A stretch of DNA of 64,000 nt. It comes from Durusdinium trenchii (Eukaryota > Sar > Dinophyceae > Suessiales > Symbiodiniaceae). The stretch is taken from contig CAXAMN010003692.1 of assembly GCA_963970005.1 (NCBI GenBank), positions 1 through 64,000 of the forward strand. The letters are read 5' to 3'. Position numbers and translations under genes: made by a program. Positions 20,440-32,183 of this stretch are shown here, piece after piece (position 1 is the first letter of the stretch; each line of letters starts with the position of its first letter). The notes beneath the pieces are model-generated. The model saw only the letters and a program-made list of their open reading frames with translations, ran no database searches and was not told the origin of the DNA.

Positions 20440-21107
20440 ACCGGAGAGCCTCCCTTTTTTGCTGTAACTGTCGGTCCTTGAGCCAGGAGATGTATCTAGA
20501 ACTGATGCACTGGGTTCATGTTCAACAATTTGACATAGTACTGATTCAAAGCACGCTTTGGTCATTAGAAGAACCATGGACAACTTTTGGATTCATGGCA
20601 GTCCCTTCGGCAGACTCCACTGGACAAAAAGGAGGAGACCTCCTCACGCTGGTGAACCACAATTTCTGCAAGATGGAGAGCATCAGCTACTCCTCTCCTC
20701 GTCCAGGCCGCGTTCAGCTTGTTCGCTGCCACTTGAGTGGAGGAAACATTGATGTCATCAATTGCTATCAGTACATGAACAGCGTTACCAGAACCAGGCA
20801 AGATCCCCAGAAGATGAGACAACTTTTTTGGACGGATTGGAATGACACCCTACGTTGCCCAAGATACCCTTCAGGAGGACTGCTCCAGATCATGACAGAG
20901 TTGATCTTCAAGATTTGGTACATTGATGGACCCTATGTTCCTTCACCGACGTTCATTGGCTCCCAGGGTTCACCAAACATCGACTACATCTTCATGCGAC
21001 GACCTCAAGCTGATCAGCAAGGATCCTTGCCAGCGCCCAGGCCCCCAGACCATGGATGTGGAGGAAGCCATTCAACCACTTCTTCAACTTTGTCGACGGT
21101 ATTTTGA
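20440..21107 (+). pseudogene. APE-type endonuclease part of the LINE
   Basis: Begins in a typical nuclease N-terminus (CNCRSLSQEMYLELMHWVH, then FDIVLIQSTLW). The family usually has a catalytic Glu in IQETxW. Here Ser occupies that place (IQSTLW), so the active site looks lost. The late motif SPNIDYIFMRR is kept, and the usual final SDH reads PDH. The role, in the family, is to nick target DNA. Confidence 0.65.
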
Positions 21108-21603
21108 ATCACCCCCACCAAAAACTCACCCACTTTGGACTCTCCCCACCTCCAGATCACTCGTGGCCAGGAAGTGGAGACACCTCTTCTACATCAAGAA
21201 CACCTCTACGCTGGATGTCTCCAACCTCTTCCAGTCCTGGTACCCCGCAACGCAGTACCACAAACTTTGTCGAGAACTTCGAAGATACTGTCAACAAAAG
21301 AAACGAGACAAGCTCAACCAGATCACTCAGGAAGCTGCGCAAGCCTCAAGACGTCACGACTCCAGGGCTCTTTACGAGGCCATTCGAATCCTTGCTCCCA
21401 AACAACCTCGTAGACTCATCCGCTTTCGCTCTGACGCAGGTGATCTTCAACCACCGGACTCCGAGTTGAACTTGATGCTCAACCACTTCTTCTCCATCTT
21501 CACGGCATCCACCTCAGAGATGACCTCCAAATTGGCACACCCTTTTCCCTTGGAGCATGCAGACATTGTTCGATAGCTTCATCAAACACGTGTATTCAAG
21601 GCT

Positions 21604-22606
21604 GTGGCCCCTGGTACCTTACCTGCGGCTCTGCTGAAGGTACTTGCCACTCGCAGACTGGCTCACACCTCCTTTGCACCAACTTTGGCATGTCAATCCA
21701 CAAATTCCAAGAGAGCAGTACGAACACTCTCTGACCTACGTCCCATTGCGTTGACATGTGGTATAGGGAAGGCCATCCTGAATGCCATAGCGGTCTTCCT
21801 TTTGCCTTTTCTGGCGTACCTGCCCAACCGTGGAGTGTATACTATGTTTCTTTTGACTTTTGCGACCAGATCAGACAGACATGTATCCATGCCACGCCTG
21901 GACCTTGGTCAGCTCTGGCAGGCATCCAGCGTCCTGGGCTATGTGGCGGTTTTCTTCTATCCTTGGACCTTCATCAGGCCTTTGACCGGATACCACGCAG
22001 TGCCCTTCACAAAGCTCAACTGGCTCGTACAGGCCCGCTATGGATGATGGTTCATCTTCTCACTTATGCTGATGATTTGCTCCTGCGATTCCATCGAAAA
22101 CGAATTCACCCTGAAAGATGCACTGAGTCTCATTGGTCAACTCTTCGATATTCTTGAGGCTACTGGAATGTTGATCTCAATAGATAAGACAGTCGTCCTC
22201 CTCAGACTGGCGGGGCTCAAAGCCAAACAGGTCTTGAAGAATCACGTACATCGATTCCGTGGCGCTCGCATGGATTGCAATTCCCAGGAAAAATAGAACA
22301 CAGTTTCTCCGTCTGGTTGATCATCGCACGTACCTTGGTGCACGACTGTCGTTCTTCTCTTTTGAGCAAGCAATGTTGACACATCGACTCAACATTGGTA
22401 AAGCAGCCTATGGTCGACTCAAGTCCTGGTTTCAAGGAAAACTTGGATTCAGTTGTGCCTCCAGAGCAAGACTGTGGAGCGCCTCCGTCCGCACATCCTA
22501 CTGCCATGCCCTCCAATGCACCGGAGTCACCAAGGCTGGACTGGACCAACTGATAGGGAAACTGCATCATGATGTACGCAGAATCTCCGGCTCACCTGGC
22601 CCGTGA
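21604..22606 (+). pseudogene. reverse transcriptase part of the LINE, motif B missing
   Basis: Conserved blocks spread over three frames: LRPIALTCGIGKAILN near 21740, LDLHQAFDRIPRSALHKAQL near 21965 (motif A, catalytic Asp), LTYADDLLL near 22058-22084 (motif C, YADD), then RTYLGARLSFFSFEQAMLTH with the thumb-like KAAYGRLKSWFQ and SYCHALQCTGVTKAGLD. Only about 25 residues separate motifs A and C, where the family has roughly a hundred with motif B, so an internal deletion is likely. The enzyme cannot be active. Confidence 0.75.
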
Positions 22607-23706
22607 GACTACGACTTCAGTTCATCAACGGCTAGGGGTAGCAGAACCGCTCACACTCTTACAGGCCACCTGGACCAATGTCATTGACCGACTCAAAGGA
22701 CTTCGACAAGGCCTCCATAGTGAGGACTACTTGCACTCCATTCCAGCAGACCGCATCAAACATCGAGTCCTACAGGTATTTGCTTCACCTTCGAAACCGG
22801 TGATCAACTTGGTCGAGGACATTCCATGCCCTTACTGTGATCACCGCAGCAAAACATATACGGAGTCACAAACCCACTTGACCAGAGTCCACAAAGCCAC
22901 AAAGCTCTACGAACGATATGAGATTCTTCGTGATGCCTTGAAAGGACTACCACAGTGTGCGCGCTGCCTCATCAAGCGCTCCACATGGGGAGGCCTCACC
23001 AAACACATCATGCATGGTCATTGTTCAGCGTTCCACCCACACCGTACTTGGCAGGTACCTCCTGGCGAGCATCCTGACCTTCGAGAACATGCTCAAAAGG
23101 AGGCCTGCGTGGCGCTCCTGGAACAGCCAGCTAGCACAGATGGTGAGGGAACACTGTCTTCTTTGCTACAGACACTTCACCTCAGGAACTGACATGCTCA
23201 AACATTTGAACCTGGTCCATCACCAGTTGTGGGAAAGGGCCACATTTCACGAGGCTGTGATCATCCATCATCTTCGAGGGGGCATTGCGTGGGCTCATCC
23301 ATGTCATGCTGTGCGACAGCTAGCATATAACCTACACGAATTCCACCCAGGACGTGACTCTGCTGATGGGACAGCTACTTGCAGTCACTGCCAACAAGTT
23401 CTCCGCCGTCATTACGGTCTTCGAATTCATATTGAGTCAGGATGCTGCAAGGCATACAATCCAAATCGACCACTTGGAAATTATGTGCCCTACACCTGGC
23501 AGGCCTTGAAGGACCTCGTTCTGAACCACGACGCTGACCAGATACTGCTGAACAACGACTACATGATGGCCCTGAAGGCGTGTTGTGTCCGTTGTGTCCT
23601 CTGCGGCAGACAGACCCGCAAACCTGGGTCGATCTTTCAGCGCATGCTTCAAGACCACAAACACCTGTTGGATCTTTGCAAGGCTCGACGACAGGTACCA
23701 GAATGA
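22569..23706 (+). pseudogene. zinc-finger region of the LINE
   Basis: Several C2H2 or CCHC-type pairs downstream of the reverse transcriptase: CPYCDHRSKTYTESQTHL with TRVH near 22827, CARCLIKRSTWGGLTKHIMH near 22960, then in another frame CLLCYRHFTSGTDMLKHL near 23157 and CSHCQQVLRRHYGLRIHIE near 23380. Further Cys pairs follow near 23580-23950. Multiple fingers after the reverse transcriptase would serve RNA or DNA binding in the intact element. Confidence 0.6.
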
Positions 23707-24854
23707 AGCCGCAGCCTCGGGCCGCCCTTGCCGTCGCGGCAGTACGGTGGCCCGCAAAGGACACAATGCACCTTTGCGCACAACTGGCCATCCTACATCA
23801 AGCTTTGCTCCCTGTTGATCCACTCTGTTGTGCCAGAGGTACCGACGCCTCAACCATCCTCGCTTGCAGACTGCTTCCGGCAGAGCCCTACAGTTCCAGC
23901 TGTGCACTTTGTCATCACTCATGTGAGCTGGAGAATCTTGAAGCGCATCTCCTGATGAACCACTCCAGCTGGATGGACTCAGCGCTTCACCTTCTTGAGT
24001 CAGTGAAATGCCCAACAATTGACTGCTGCGTGCTCTACTCAACTGGAGTAGCTGAACGGTGTCCGGTAGCCCTCAACATTGCCTTCCTGCTTGCCTCGGA
24101 TGGAAAGCTTTCAGATCAGCCAAGACGACGTGATGGGCCAGATGGGGGATGCTCCCGGCGCCCTGTTCGAGAACACCAACACAAGGAAGAAAAAGCAGAT
24201 GGACAAGGAAGGAGAGATATCAGAAAATTGTGAGCGCAACTCCAAAAACTCACAGCCCTCAGCCTGAGGCACGGGCCACGTCCAGGCCTTGCGACGCAAG
24301 ACCAATTCACCCTCTTCCTACAAGCCAATCAAAAATGAGTGCTGGGCCAGCTGATCACTCAGAGGCAGAAATGGAAGAAAGATGTGGAGCTACGCAACGT
24401 CTCCCGTCCTCTGAAAGGAGTTGTATGGAACCACGTGATCCAGATCTTGTCAGACCGGTTCGCCAAGATTGCACAAGCAACGTCGAGCAGCGAATTGTGG
24501 AAGGAAGCCGCTTCATCGACCATGCTGACCTCAGGACAAGCATGGCCCTACTTGATGTGGTGTCCCAATCGCAAGCTCAAAATCATTGAGCGCACTCCGA
24601 CCACCCAGGACGACCAGGTGATCCGGTTCAAGAGCCTCAAAGCCATGAACGAGAACATGGATGCCTCTCAGGTATGTTCTTGACTACTTCAAGTACGTCT
24701 ACGACACCAGCGATGTGGGAGATTTTGAATCTCCTGTCAGGTTCAGCTCTTTGGCTTCTGGTCCAGGCCAGACTACGCCCCCATTTCATGAAGGAGAACC
24801 CAGTGGCCAGCGCCCTAGCCAAGAGCTCCTCAGACCGGTACCAAAAACGGAAAC

Positions 24855-25540
24855 TTGCGGTGTCTTGATGGCTCTTCGACTTCGCAATGGAGGCAATATA
24901 CCTGCTATCAGAATGCCACCGCGCTTTCAATGGGCTGGGCACTTCTTCAGATGAGTCCACTTCACTGGGAAGACTACGGTGCTGGTGCAGATGCCTTTGA
25001 GGACCTTTGCTGTCAGGAGAGTCTATGGGTTTGTCTTGAGGATTTGTCGACCTTTCAGATCTTCCTCAAAGATTGGGGCAATGGGCGTCAGCAAGACATC
25101 CATGAATTGCTACAGCACTTCTTGCTGTGGATGATGCCAAGGTGTATCAATCTCACTTGGAATAGCAGCGTTGACTGCCAGGGGATTGTGCAGATCAAAG
25201 GCCAGGGAACAAAATGGACTCCTCCCACACTGTCCGTCTTTGAAGAGTCTGTACAACACACACACACACCTACAGACACTTGTGGATAACTGGCACGCCT
25301 ATTGTGGAATGCGTACGACCTTTGAAATTCCTCTGTGTCCACCTTGACAGATACGAGTCCAACTACCTAGGCGTGCTGAGCAAGCTCAACGCTCGACTGG
25401 GCTCTGGACACTCAAGGACTCATAATGATCCCAGTTCAGACTGAAAACGATATGTCATGCAGGTTGGTACCGTACCGAGTTGTGGCAGGCTTCTCTTTTG
25501 CCAGGAGATGAACAGATCTGGCTCATCAGGGAAGATTGCT
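24855..25540 (+). pseudogene. ubiquitin-specific-protease-like (peptidase C19) domain of the LINE
   Basis: YTCYQNATALSMGWALLQ at 24897-24950 matches the USP Cys box (GNTCYxN pattern), with the catalytic Cys codon at 24903-24905. About 60 codons on, NGRQQDIHELLQHFL at 25081-25125 matches the QQDxxEFL box. RPLKFLCVHLDRYES at about 25315-25358 fits the later strand-RF element, and VPYRVVAGFSF near 25466 begins the segment that should lead to the His box. The His box itself (GHY type) is not seen and looks deleted or out of frame. Known family role: removal of ubiquitin. Presence in a LINE is unusual. Confidence 0.55.
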
Positions 25541-26544
25541 TTGACCCCTCACAGGCCTGCTATCAGACGCTTGGACACAAAATGCGTGTCCATCACCTCC
25601 TCCATCAACTCAATCAACATGATTGGAACCATGAATGGAGACTTTGCGCATCTTCCTTCAGAACTTCTGTCCTATTTCAGAGCACGTTGTGCTATCTGTG
25701 GCAAGGTCGTCATGGGCTACAGATCTCTCTCCAGACATCTGCGTACAAAGCGCCCGGTACTGGCAAGATGAGATGTCAGGCCGAACCAAGAGCACCTTGA
25801 TGGACAGCTCCCATGTGTGGGCTGTGGCATCAGAATCACACGCCAAGACACCCCTCGGACCTGGACCATGAGTGCCATGTTGCCTTGAACCTTCGCACCG
25901 CACAAGGTACTACGAGGTGGAGCTGCTTGGACCAAGGCTCCATTTTTGGCGTGGACACTGCGCCTTGCCGCGACCTGGCTACATGGTTCGGGAACGAGGC
26001 TCAGCAGTATAAGACTCGTGTGATTTGGCCTGAAATTGCTGATGCTTGGCTTCATGCTCTTTGGCTGCGGCCTGCTGGCGGCTGGGTGGCTGGGCGGCTG
26101 GTCCTCCTAAGTGAGGGAAGTGAAAGGCCTCTGTTAATCATTTTGTTTTCCATGGACGAACTGAGGTCTAGTTTTTGTTCAGAGTGAATGGATGACCCTT
26201 TTGCATGTGCCATCCTTGTGCTGAGACGTTCTGGTCTCACCATCGTCCAAAGCAGAGTCTTGTTGGACATGACTCCTCAAAGGATGATTTTTTGGAATAT
26301 AGTAGTATGCTTGAACCTTTTGTGGTTCCAGACAGGCTGGATTCAACCGGAGATTTTTCTCTCCACTCGACACTTCTTTCTTCTAAACAAGGTGGACATA
26401 CAGCATAGAGCCTTTTCTCTGTTCACCTTTTTCCAAATTTCCTCTGTAGAGCACCACGGTGCATGCTCCAAGAGAGCCGGGTGAGACCTCACCTGCCATG
26501 CCCCGCCTCTCAAACTCGTTTGAGTGCGACGCAAAGTCCAAAAG

Positions 26545-26640
26545 TCTTGGTCCTCTGTTCCTTATGTCCTGGTCCTTTGGTCCTCTGGTCCTTTGGTCCT
26601 TCGTCCTTGTCTTCGGGTCCTTGGGTCTGTACTTTCCAGG
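26545..26640 (+). repeat. TGGTCC-rich tract at right edge of retroelement block
   Basis: Degenerate tandem CTTTGGTCCTCTGGTCC-type sequence like that at 19940-20030. The two tracts bracket the decayed LINE. Confidence 0.6.
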
Positions 26641-26689
26641 CAAGACGCGTTCAAGGTGATTTGGAAATCTGGTCATACATCCTGTGAAG

Positions 26690-27110
26690 CACTGTAGCAG
26701 ACCTTTTGTCACCAGACGTAGCAGACCCTTTTCTGACGGTAAAATTTAGACGAAGAAGGTGCCATTCCAAGGTAGCAAACCTTTTGTCAGCCACATGAGG
26801 GCAAAATTTAGAAGAGGAAGGAGCCATTCCAACGTTGCAGACCTTTTGTTAGCCTTGCAAGGTTAAAATTTGGAGGAAGAAGTTTCCATTCCAACGTAGC
26901 AGGCCTTTGTTTTGTGAGCAAACCGAGTAGAATTTGTTATAAACTTAAGGTGCCACGCCAAGGTAGCAGACCTTTTGTGAGCAAAGTTTAGAGGAGCAGT
27001 AGACCTTTTGTGAGCCATGCGAGGGCAAAATTCACAAGAGCAGACCTGTTGTCAGCATAAACTTTGGAGGAGGAAGGTGCCATTCCAACATTGCAGGCCT
27101 CTTGTGAGCC
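26690..27110 (+). repeat. degenerate tandem repeat of about 40-60 bp
   Basis: GCAGACCTTTTGTGAGCC and variants recur at about 26696, 26718, 26774, 26836, 26898, 26961, 26998, 27040 and 27093. Several are followed by AGGGCAAAATTTAGAGGAGGAAGG and GCCATTCCAAC. No ORF is credible across it. Confidence 0.8.
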
Positions 27111-27415
27111 ATCCACAGGTCTTGTGGTTGAGATCCATCTACAGAAACCCAGAGGTCTGAAATTCAGAGAGATCACGGTTGAGATGCAGAGAGGTTTAGA
27201 TCTACAAAAATCCGAAGGCCTGGAGATCCAGACGGATCTGCAGGTGTAGAGGTCTAGAAACCCACAGATCTAAAGATGGAGGTTTAGAGGTCTTGAGTCT
27301 TGAGATCCAGGCAGGTCTTGAAATCTAAGTTCTAGGGGTCTAGACTTGCAGAGGGTGTAGAAAGATGTTCAGATCCAGAGATATCAAGAGCTCTTTTCAC
27401 AGGTCTTGAGATCCA
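27110..27415 (+). repeat. AGATC/TCTAGA-rich lead-in to satellite array
   Basis: Short words such as GAGGTCTAGA, GAGATCCA and CAGATCT recur irregularly. Related words precede the other two satellite arrays near 60420-60640 and 62090-62140. Confidence 0.55.
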
Positions 27416-27419
27416 TAGA

Positions 27420-27915
27420 AATTTTGCGCACGCCACGCAATTTGCACTTCGAGGTTCGCAATCGCTGCGCCTACCACGAAGTCTGCGCTTATAGACAAAG
27501 GTTCACCCAGCGCCGTGCCTGCCACGCAATCTGCACTTCGAGGTTCACCCAGCGCCGCGCCTGCCACGCAATATGCACTTCGAGGCTCACGAAGTGCTGC
27601 GCCTGCCATGAAACCTGCAGTTCCAGTGCGCAAAGTACTGTGCGTGCCACGAGCTTTGCAACTGAAGGCGCTCAAAGTGCTGCGCCTGCCAGGAAAACCG
27701 CAGTTCCAGCGCGCAAAGTGCCGCTCATGCCACGAAACCTGCTACTGGAGGTGCTCAAAGTGCCGTGCCTGACACGAAATCTGCACTTCCAGTGCGCAAA
27801 GTGCTGCGCCTGCCACGAAATCTCCTACTGAAGATGCTCAAAGTGCCGCGCATGCCACGAAATCTGCACATCCAGATTCACATCGCGCAGCGCTGCCAAG
27901 GCTGTTCGCAGTGGC
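27420..27915 (+). repeat. 42-bp satellite array A
   Basis: About eleven diverged units of 41-45 bases built on GCCTGCCACGAAATCTGC, then ACTTC.AGGTTC and CAAAGTGCTGC. The same family forms arrays at 60786-61330 and 62450-62830. Open frames on both strands here are by-products of a unit length divisible by three. Confidence 0.9.
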
Positions 27916-27941
27916 AGGCGCAGCTAAAAGAAATTTTGCTT

Positions 27942-28013
27942 TTGATACTATTTAATTTTCTTTTTGATAGGATATAATTTTTTTTGATATATATTTGATC
28001 TTTTTTGATAGCC
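27942..28013 (-). repeat. TTTTTGATA cluster, inverse sense to 19846-19932
   Basis: Four copies of TTTTGATA-type words at 15-25 base spacing. Its reverse complement resembles the CCTATCAAAAA cluster 8 kb upstream. Confidence 0.55.
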
Positions 28014-28090
28014 CGGCCGGACAGAAAGACGGAGAAGCAGAAAGAACATGATGGGCAGAAGGCTGTAATTAGAAACTAGTTTGACTTGGA

Positions 28091-29125
28091 GGCCATGGTG
28101 TTTGGCCTCACAATTTGGGCATCCTGCAGCTGAGTTGCACAAAAGAGCGTTTGGAAGCTTCAGAGATGTTTGAATAGAGATTCCGGCAACTTGCGTTGGT
28201 TGCTTTCTTGCCAGGCATCATCTCCTCTCCATGCAACGAGTGGCGCGGCTTTACCCTGCAGCCGAAGGAGAAGAAGTTGCTTGGCAAAGTTGCTAGTTGG
28301 GTCAGGTGAGTGGTCAGTCCAGAGGGGCATGTGCGTGGTGGTCATTACATTCTGTGAAGGGAGTCCTTGCTGGCAAGGTTTATTGTGGCCGATTCGGCTT
28401 TGTCTCTTAAGGCTGCCTTTCAGTGAGTACTTCAAGCCAATCAATTACGCACGCTCCACAGGCCATTATGCTCTGGTTTTTGCAACAAACAATAACTAGC
28501 ATGAATGCACACTAATCCTGTGCATATATTATATATTTATAAATAAAAATATATATAATACATACACATGTATATGTATATATATATATGTTTTTTTATT
28601 GTTTTAAGAGGCATCAGCAACAACAAACTCATCAGTTTTATCACATATTGTAATAATATACATATGTATATATAAAGTATAATTACATAAAAATGATTCA
28701 GATAAGGTTTCCAGCTGGTATCACTTTCTTGCACGTTCTGATGAAAGAACTTTTGCATACTCGGATTTCATCCGTATTATACTCTTGCCCGAATCATGCA
28801 GATTTCAGGTTGCAACCTGCAACCCCAGTTGCACATCTTGCTGCAGACGCTTGTAGATGCAGTTGATATGTTTAGAAATCACAGGCATCGGATCTACCAT
28901 CATGGGAGTGGCACTGATGATTGGCATGCTGGTCACTCCTTATGCTGAAGATGCTTTTGCGCAGCTTGATTTGGATTCATTGCACTGCAGAAAGTTCGTT
29001 GATTCTCTCTGGGTGGCAAATGAGTGAAAATGGTGCTCCTGGAGGTATCTCAAGGAACACAGTGCCATTGCTATGGGCCTCTTGGCAGTCCTTGTGATCG
29101 CCATTGTAGCCCTTTCGAGGCTAGT
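28091..29125 (+). CDS. small multi-pass membrane protein gene, copy A (about five exons)
   Basis: Exons defined by pairing with copy B: 28091-28130 (AMVFGLTIWAS), about 28217-28310 (IISSPCNEWRGFTLQPKEKK), about 28408-28490 (LPFSEYFKPINYARSTGHYA), 28885-about 28985 (GIGSTIMGVALMIGMLVTPY then AEDAF), 29041-about 29125 (YLKEHSAIAMGLLAVLVIAI then VALSRL). Three hydrophobic stretches look membrane-spanning. No family is recognised. The exon edges use AG-G acceptors. It follows the carrier-like gene in both copies of the duplication. Confidence 0.5.
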
Positions 29126-29772
29126 CACGTTTCAATTGTTGAAGGTGTGTTGTGCAATCAAGTGACCCGCTTTGCACGGCCAGGTGAGCAGTCTGGGGCG
29201 CTGCTCCAACCGATTCAATCGTGGGGTCCTCACTTTGCTGGAATGATATACATTAAGCAAGGTGCTTGTTTGCATGTCTTTCAACCCAGGATAGCATGGG
29301 TAAGTTAGTAAGTTCTGCTTCTAGATTTGGAAATCCGTGTGCGCCCAGTAAGGCGCAACTGATGAACCTGAGGCTGAGTTCTGGACGTTTTTCCAACCCT
29401 TCATGTCGAGTGTTTGCGCCTTTGGCATCTCACGGCCCAAGGCGTGCGACAGACCGTTGTATTTTCACACTAGGACTAGGAATGAGCTCTTCATACTTCG
29501 GTCTTGCGCTTGAAAAATCAAGATAGCTGCCTGAATCGAACGTTGAATTTCCAAATGTAGATTGTATCATGGTCAGTGTGTCCCTTTTTGAGCAAGCATT
29601 AGAGAAAAACTTGATGTGTTCCTTTTTTATTGAAGCAAAATACCAAGCAATAGTAAAGGCAACTCAAGACAGAGGGAAGCATATGTCTCAACTTGCTTAA
29701 CAGAATAGGAGCGTGTTCGTTTTGTTTCAGACCTTTTGCCGTGTTTGAAACTAGAACGTCATTTCTTGAGTT

Positions 29773-30084
29773 GTGTTGAGACAGAAGGCAGTCCTTCTCC
29801 TGCCAGCTGTGTTGGGCTCAAACGCAGCACATTGCTGCGGGCAAGCGGAGTCCTGCTGTGAGAATGGCGCCTTGACTGAAAAGATTCAGTTGCTGACTGA
29901 AGACTTTGAAGGACCTCCAATAGAGTTCGTCAACACTCTGTTGGTTGCCATTCACTGCTTGCTTGATTCTTCAAGACTCAAGGTAGGCCGTCGCACTGGC
30001 CTTGTGCCCGTGCTTCTCCTGGTCGTGTTTTCCCTGCTGAAGCTTGGCCATGAACATTATATATACTACTGTCTAATGACTTAG
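29773..30084 (+). CDS. unrecognised exon-like open block
   Basis: Open frame with a Cys-rich start (HCCGQAESCCENGALTEK), then LLTEDFEGPPIEFVNTLLVA and a hydrophobic end (TGLVPVLLLVVFSLLKLGH). It has no start codon of its own choice and no recognised family, and may be an exon of a gene between the two duplicated copies. Confidence 0.3.
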   Translation: MLRQKAVLLLPAVLGSNAAHCCGQAESCCENGALTEKIQLLTEDFEGPPIEFVNTLLVAIHCLLDSSRLKVGRRTGLVPVLLLVVFSLLKLGHEHYIYYCLMT

Positions 30085-30485
30085 GCCAACGTGATGCAAG
30101 TGACATACCAATCTGGCTACCCCCAGGGCTAAGTCATGTGCCCTGACATATCGAGCTAAAAAAAAGGTCTGGGTTGGGAAACCTGGTGTCATAGGACCTG
30201 TGGACACCTCCTCGACAAAAAATGTAAAAACACAGCTAAATAATGCTAGATACCACTGCCTGGCACCCTGGTGACACAGTGGTGACATAGGGTGCGACTA
30301 GGCGCTGTTTCCTTGAATACCTCATACATATTTCTATGAATATCATGGTTGTGGCCTGATGACATAGGCCTTAAGAGGAAATGCCAATGTTGGATCAATC
30401 TTGATGACATAGGCTTTTGGAATTGGCGCGTATGTCCGACAAGTCCTAAGTTACTAGTCAGTAGTATATATATTTTTTTATTTAT

Positions 30486-30821
30486 GTGAAATTCACACTG
30501 ACAACAGCCCTTCCAAGGGACACACCACGCAAACCCACAGAACCAAATTGCGGAGCAGCTTATGCATGTTACAAACAGCGCATGCAGAAAAATAGAGGCA
30601 GCCGCCCAAAGGCCATCTTGGCGAGTCGTGGAACCGTGGAACAAGGGACTGCGGTATCCAGAAAGTACAAATTGGAAGGGCCGTTGACAAATTTCACGGT
30701 TCGTCTGTACCCGCGGATGATACCACAGACCAATGCGAGTGTGTTTGCTAGCGCCGGACTTGCCTGGCACCCGCTGCATGTTAAATTTGAAGGAAATTTG
30801 ATGCCAAAGGAGACCTTGTGA
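30486..30821 (+). CDS. unrecognised open block of 111 codons
   Basis: Reads TALPRDTPRKPTEPNCGAAY, then KNRGSRPKAILASRGTVEQG and GPLTNFTVRLYPRMIPQTN. The frame has no upstream ATG and begins at GTG, so it is probably part of an exon if real. No family is recognised. Confidence 0.3.
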   Translation: MKFTLTTALPRDTPRKPTEPNCGAAYACYKQRMQKNRGSRPKAILASRGTVEQGTAVSRKYKLEGPLTNFTVRLYPRMIPQTNASVFASAGLAWHPLHVKFEGNLMPKETL

Positions 30822-30849
30822 CTCCGAAGGTTACGCATACACGGAGATT

Positions 30850-32180
30850 AAGAGAACTGCAGCAGTATAGAGGTTGATATGGTGGAAAGCAGACGCATTA
30901 TCATTGATTACTTATCATATGGTGCGCAAAAGGTTTTGCTGCTATTCCGAACACCAAGGTTTATCCAGAATAATCCTTTTAAATTTCTCCAACCTTCCAC
31001 GTTGTTTCATCCAAAGCGCACCATCTTACACCAAATTAAAAGTGTTTTCCTTTTGAGGAGTAAATAGACATGAAACTACAAGTCCCGCAGCGACGCAGAA
31101 AAACTCGAGGTGTTCAATCATGTTTCTCCTCTCAAAATCTTCCTTGAACCCCTCGCATCATCAAAACAGTCCGACTTCTTAAGACATTAACGTTTACTTG
31201 TAGATTTGTTTAGTTTGGTGCAAGAAGTGGGAATATAACAGAAGGTGTTTGGGCCTCTTGCAACAGGCCCCCTTTAAAGGGGCCTTTTTTGGACACATAT
31301 TTCCTTTTCAGATTATACCGCGTAAATACCTGAACTAGTTTGGAACCTGGCAAGTTGCTTCCCACTCTGTTTGCAATGGATTGGGTATGAGAGCAGAATG
31401 GTATCCATCAGAAGTCAACCACAATGTTTTTGCTCGTTTTTGGGTGCCATTACCTGAGGCTCAAAGGTTTTACATCATTCCCCTAGATTGCCATATATAG
31501 TGCCGGTCTACTGTGGTTTTGCCTTGTTCTTGCCATTGGCTGTTGTCCGACAAATGCTCCAAAATAGTGAAGGGTGACAGAAACCATCTGAAGCCTTCAA
31601 ACACAGCCTGCAGATGGTTTGCGCAAGCCACATCACAATGGAGATTCACTGTGGGTGTTTAATTGCGGCTGTCACATGCAAGTGCAGTTTGCATTTTCAA
31701 ATTCTTTTCCCAAACCTCCTGCAGTCTCTCTATATAGTTGCCTCTTGTTCTAATATGACGTGGCCTTGAATTTGACAACTCTTCCTCGTCTCCCACCTTT
31801 CTCCCAACTTCTCTCCGAACTTGGGCCCCATTCCGAGATAAGTAGGTTTTTGTCTCCCCACTTCTTTGACTTTGCCTTTCAACTGACTTCCAAACACGTC
31901 TCCTCACTTCTCTTCCTACTTCGACTGTTGTCCAATATGACTTGCCATCCTTCATGTCCTTTGCTGGGTTTGTTCAGCACTTGTCTTGAGTTGTTTGGAG
32001 TCAATGCTGGAAAACTAATGTAAGCCAAGGGAGAGCTTGGATTTCTTAACTCTAAGGCAATACCAATCACACGAGCCCACACATGTTGATGATCCTTTTG
32101 ATGAGTTGCAGATAATGATTTATGGCAGTAACCATTGTTCTTTTGTCAATTGAGAGGCTGTAAGGTTTCAAGCTCTTTCG
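30850..32180. other. 1.3-kb interval without a supported gene
   Basis: Mostly AT-rich. It contains a strong hairpin at 31265-31285 (AGGCCCCCTTTAAAGGGGCCT) followed by six T. The shape recalls a terminator, but that reading is not applicable to a dinoflagellate nuclear gene without evidence. Confidence 0.4.
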
Positions 32181-32183
32181 CAG

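Larger units (their letters stand above)
20440..26070 (+). pseudogene. decayed LINE-type (non-LTR) retroelement with USP-like domain
   Basis: A single ancient coding region of more than 5 kb, now broken by many frameshifts and stops. Its order is: endonuclease (20440-21107), linker (20923-21576), reverse transcriptase (21604-22606), zinc-finger region (22569-24100), linker with KWKKDVELRNVSRPLKGVVW (24340-24680), ubiquitin-specific-protease-like domain (24855-25540) and a distal C2H2-like finger (25680-25760). It lies between the two genes of copy A. Neither a clean 3' tail nor a target duplication was seen. The element cannot make its own proteins. Confidence 0.7.

Noticed and set aside
31265..31291. 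rho-independent-style terminator (hairpin plus T run)
   Set aside because: The shape fits, but such terminators are bacterial, and no gene ends here.
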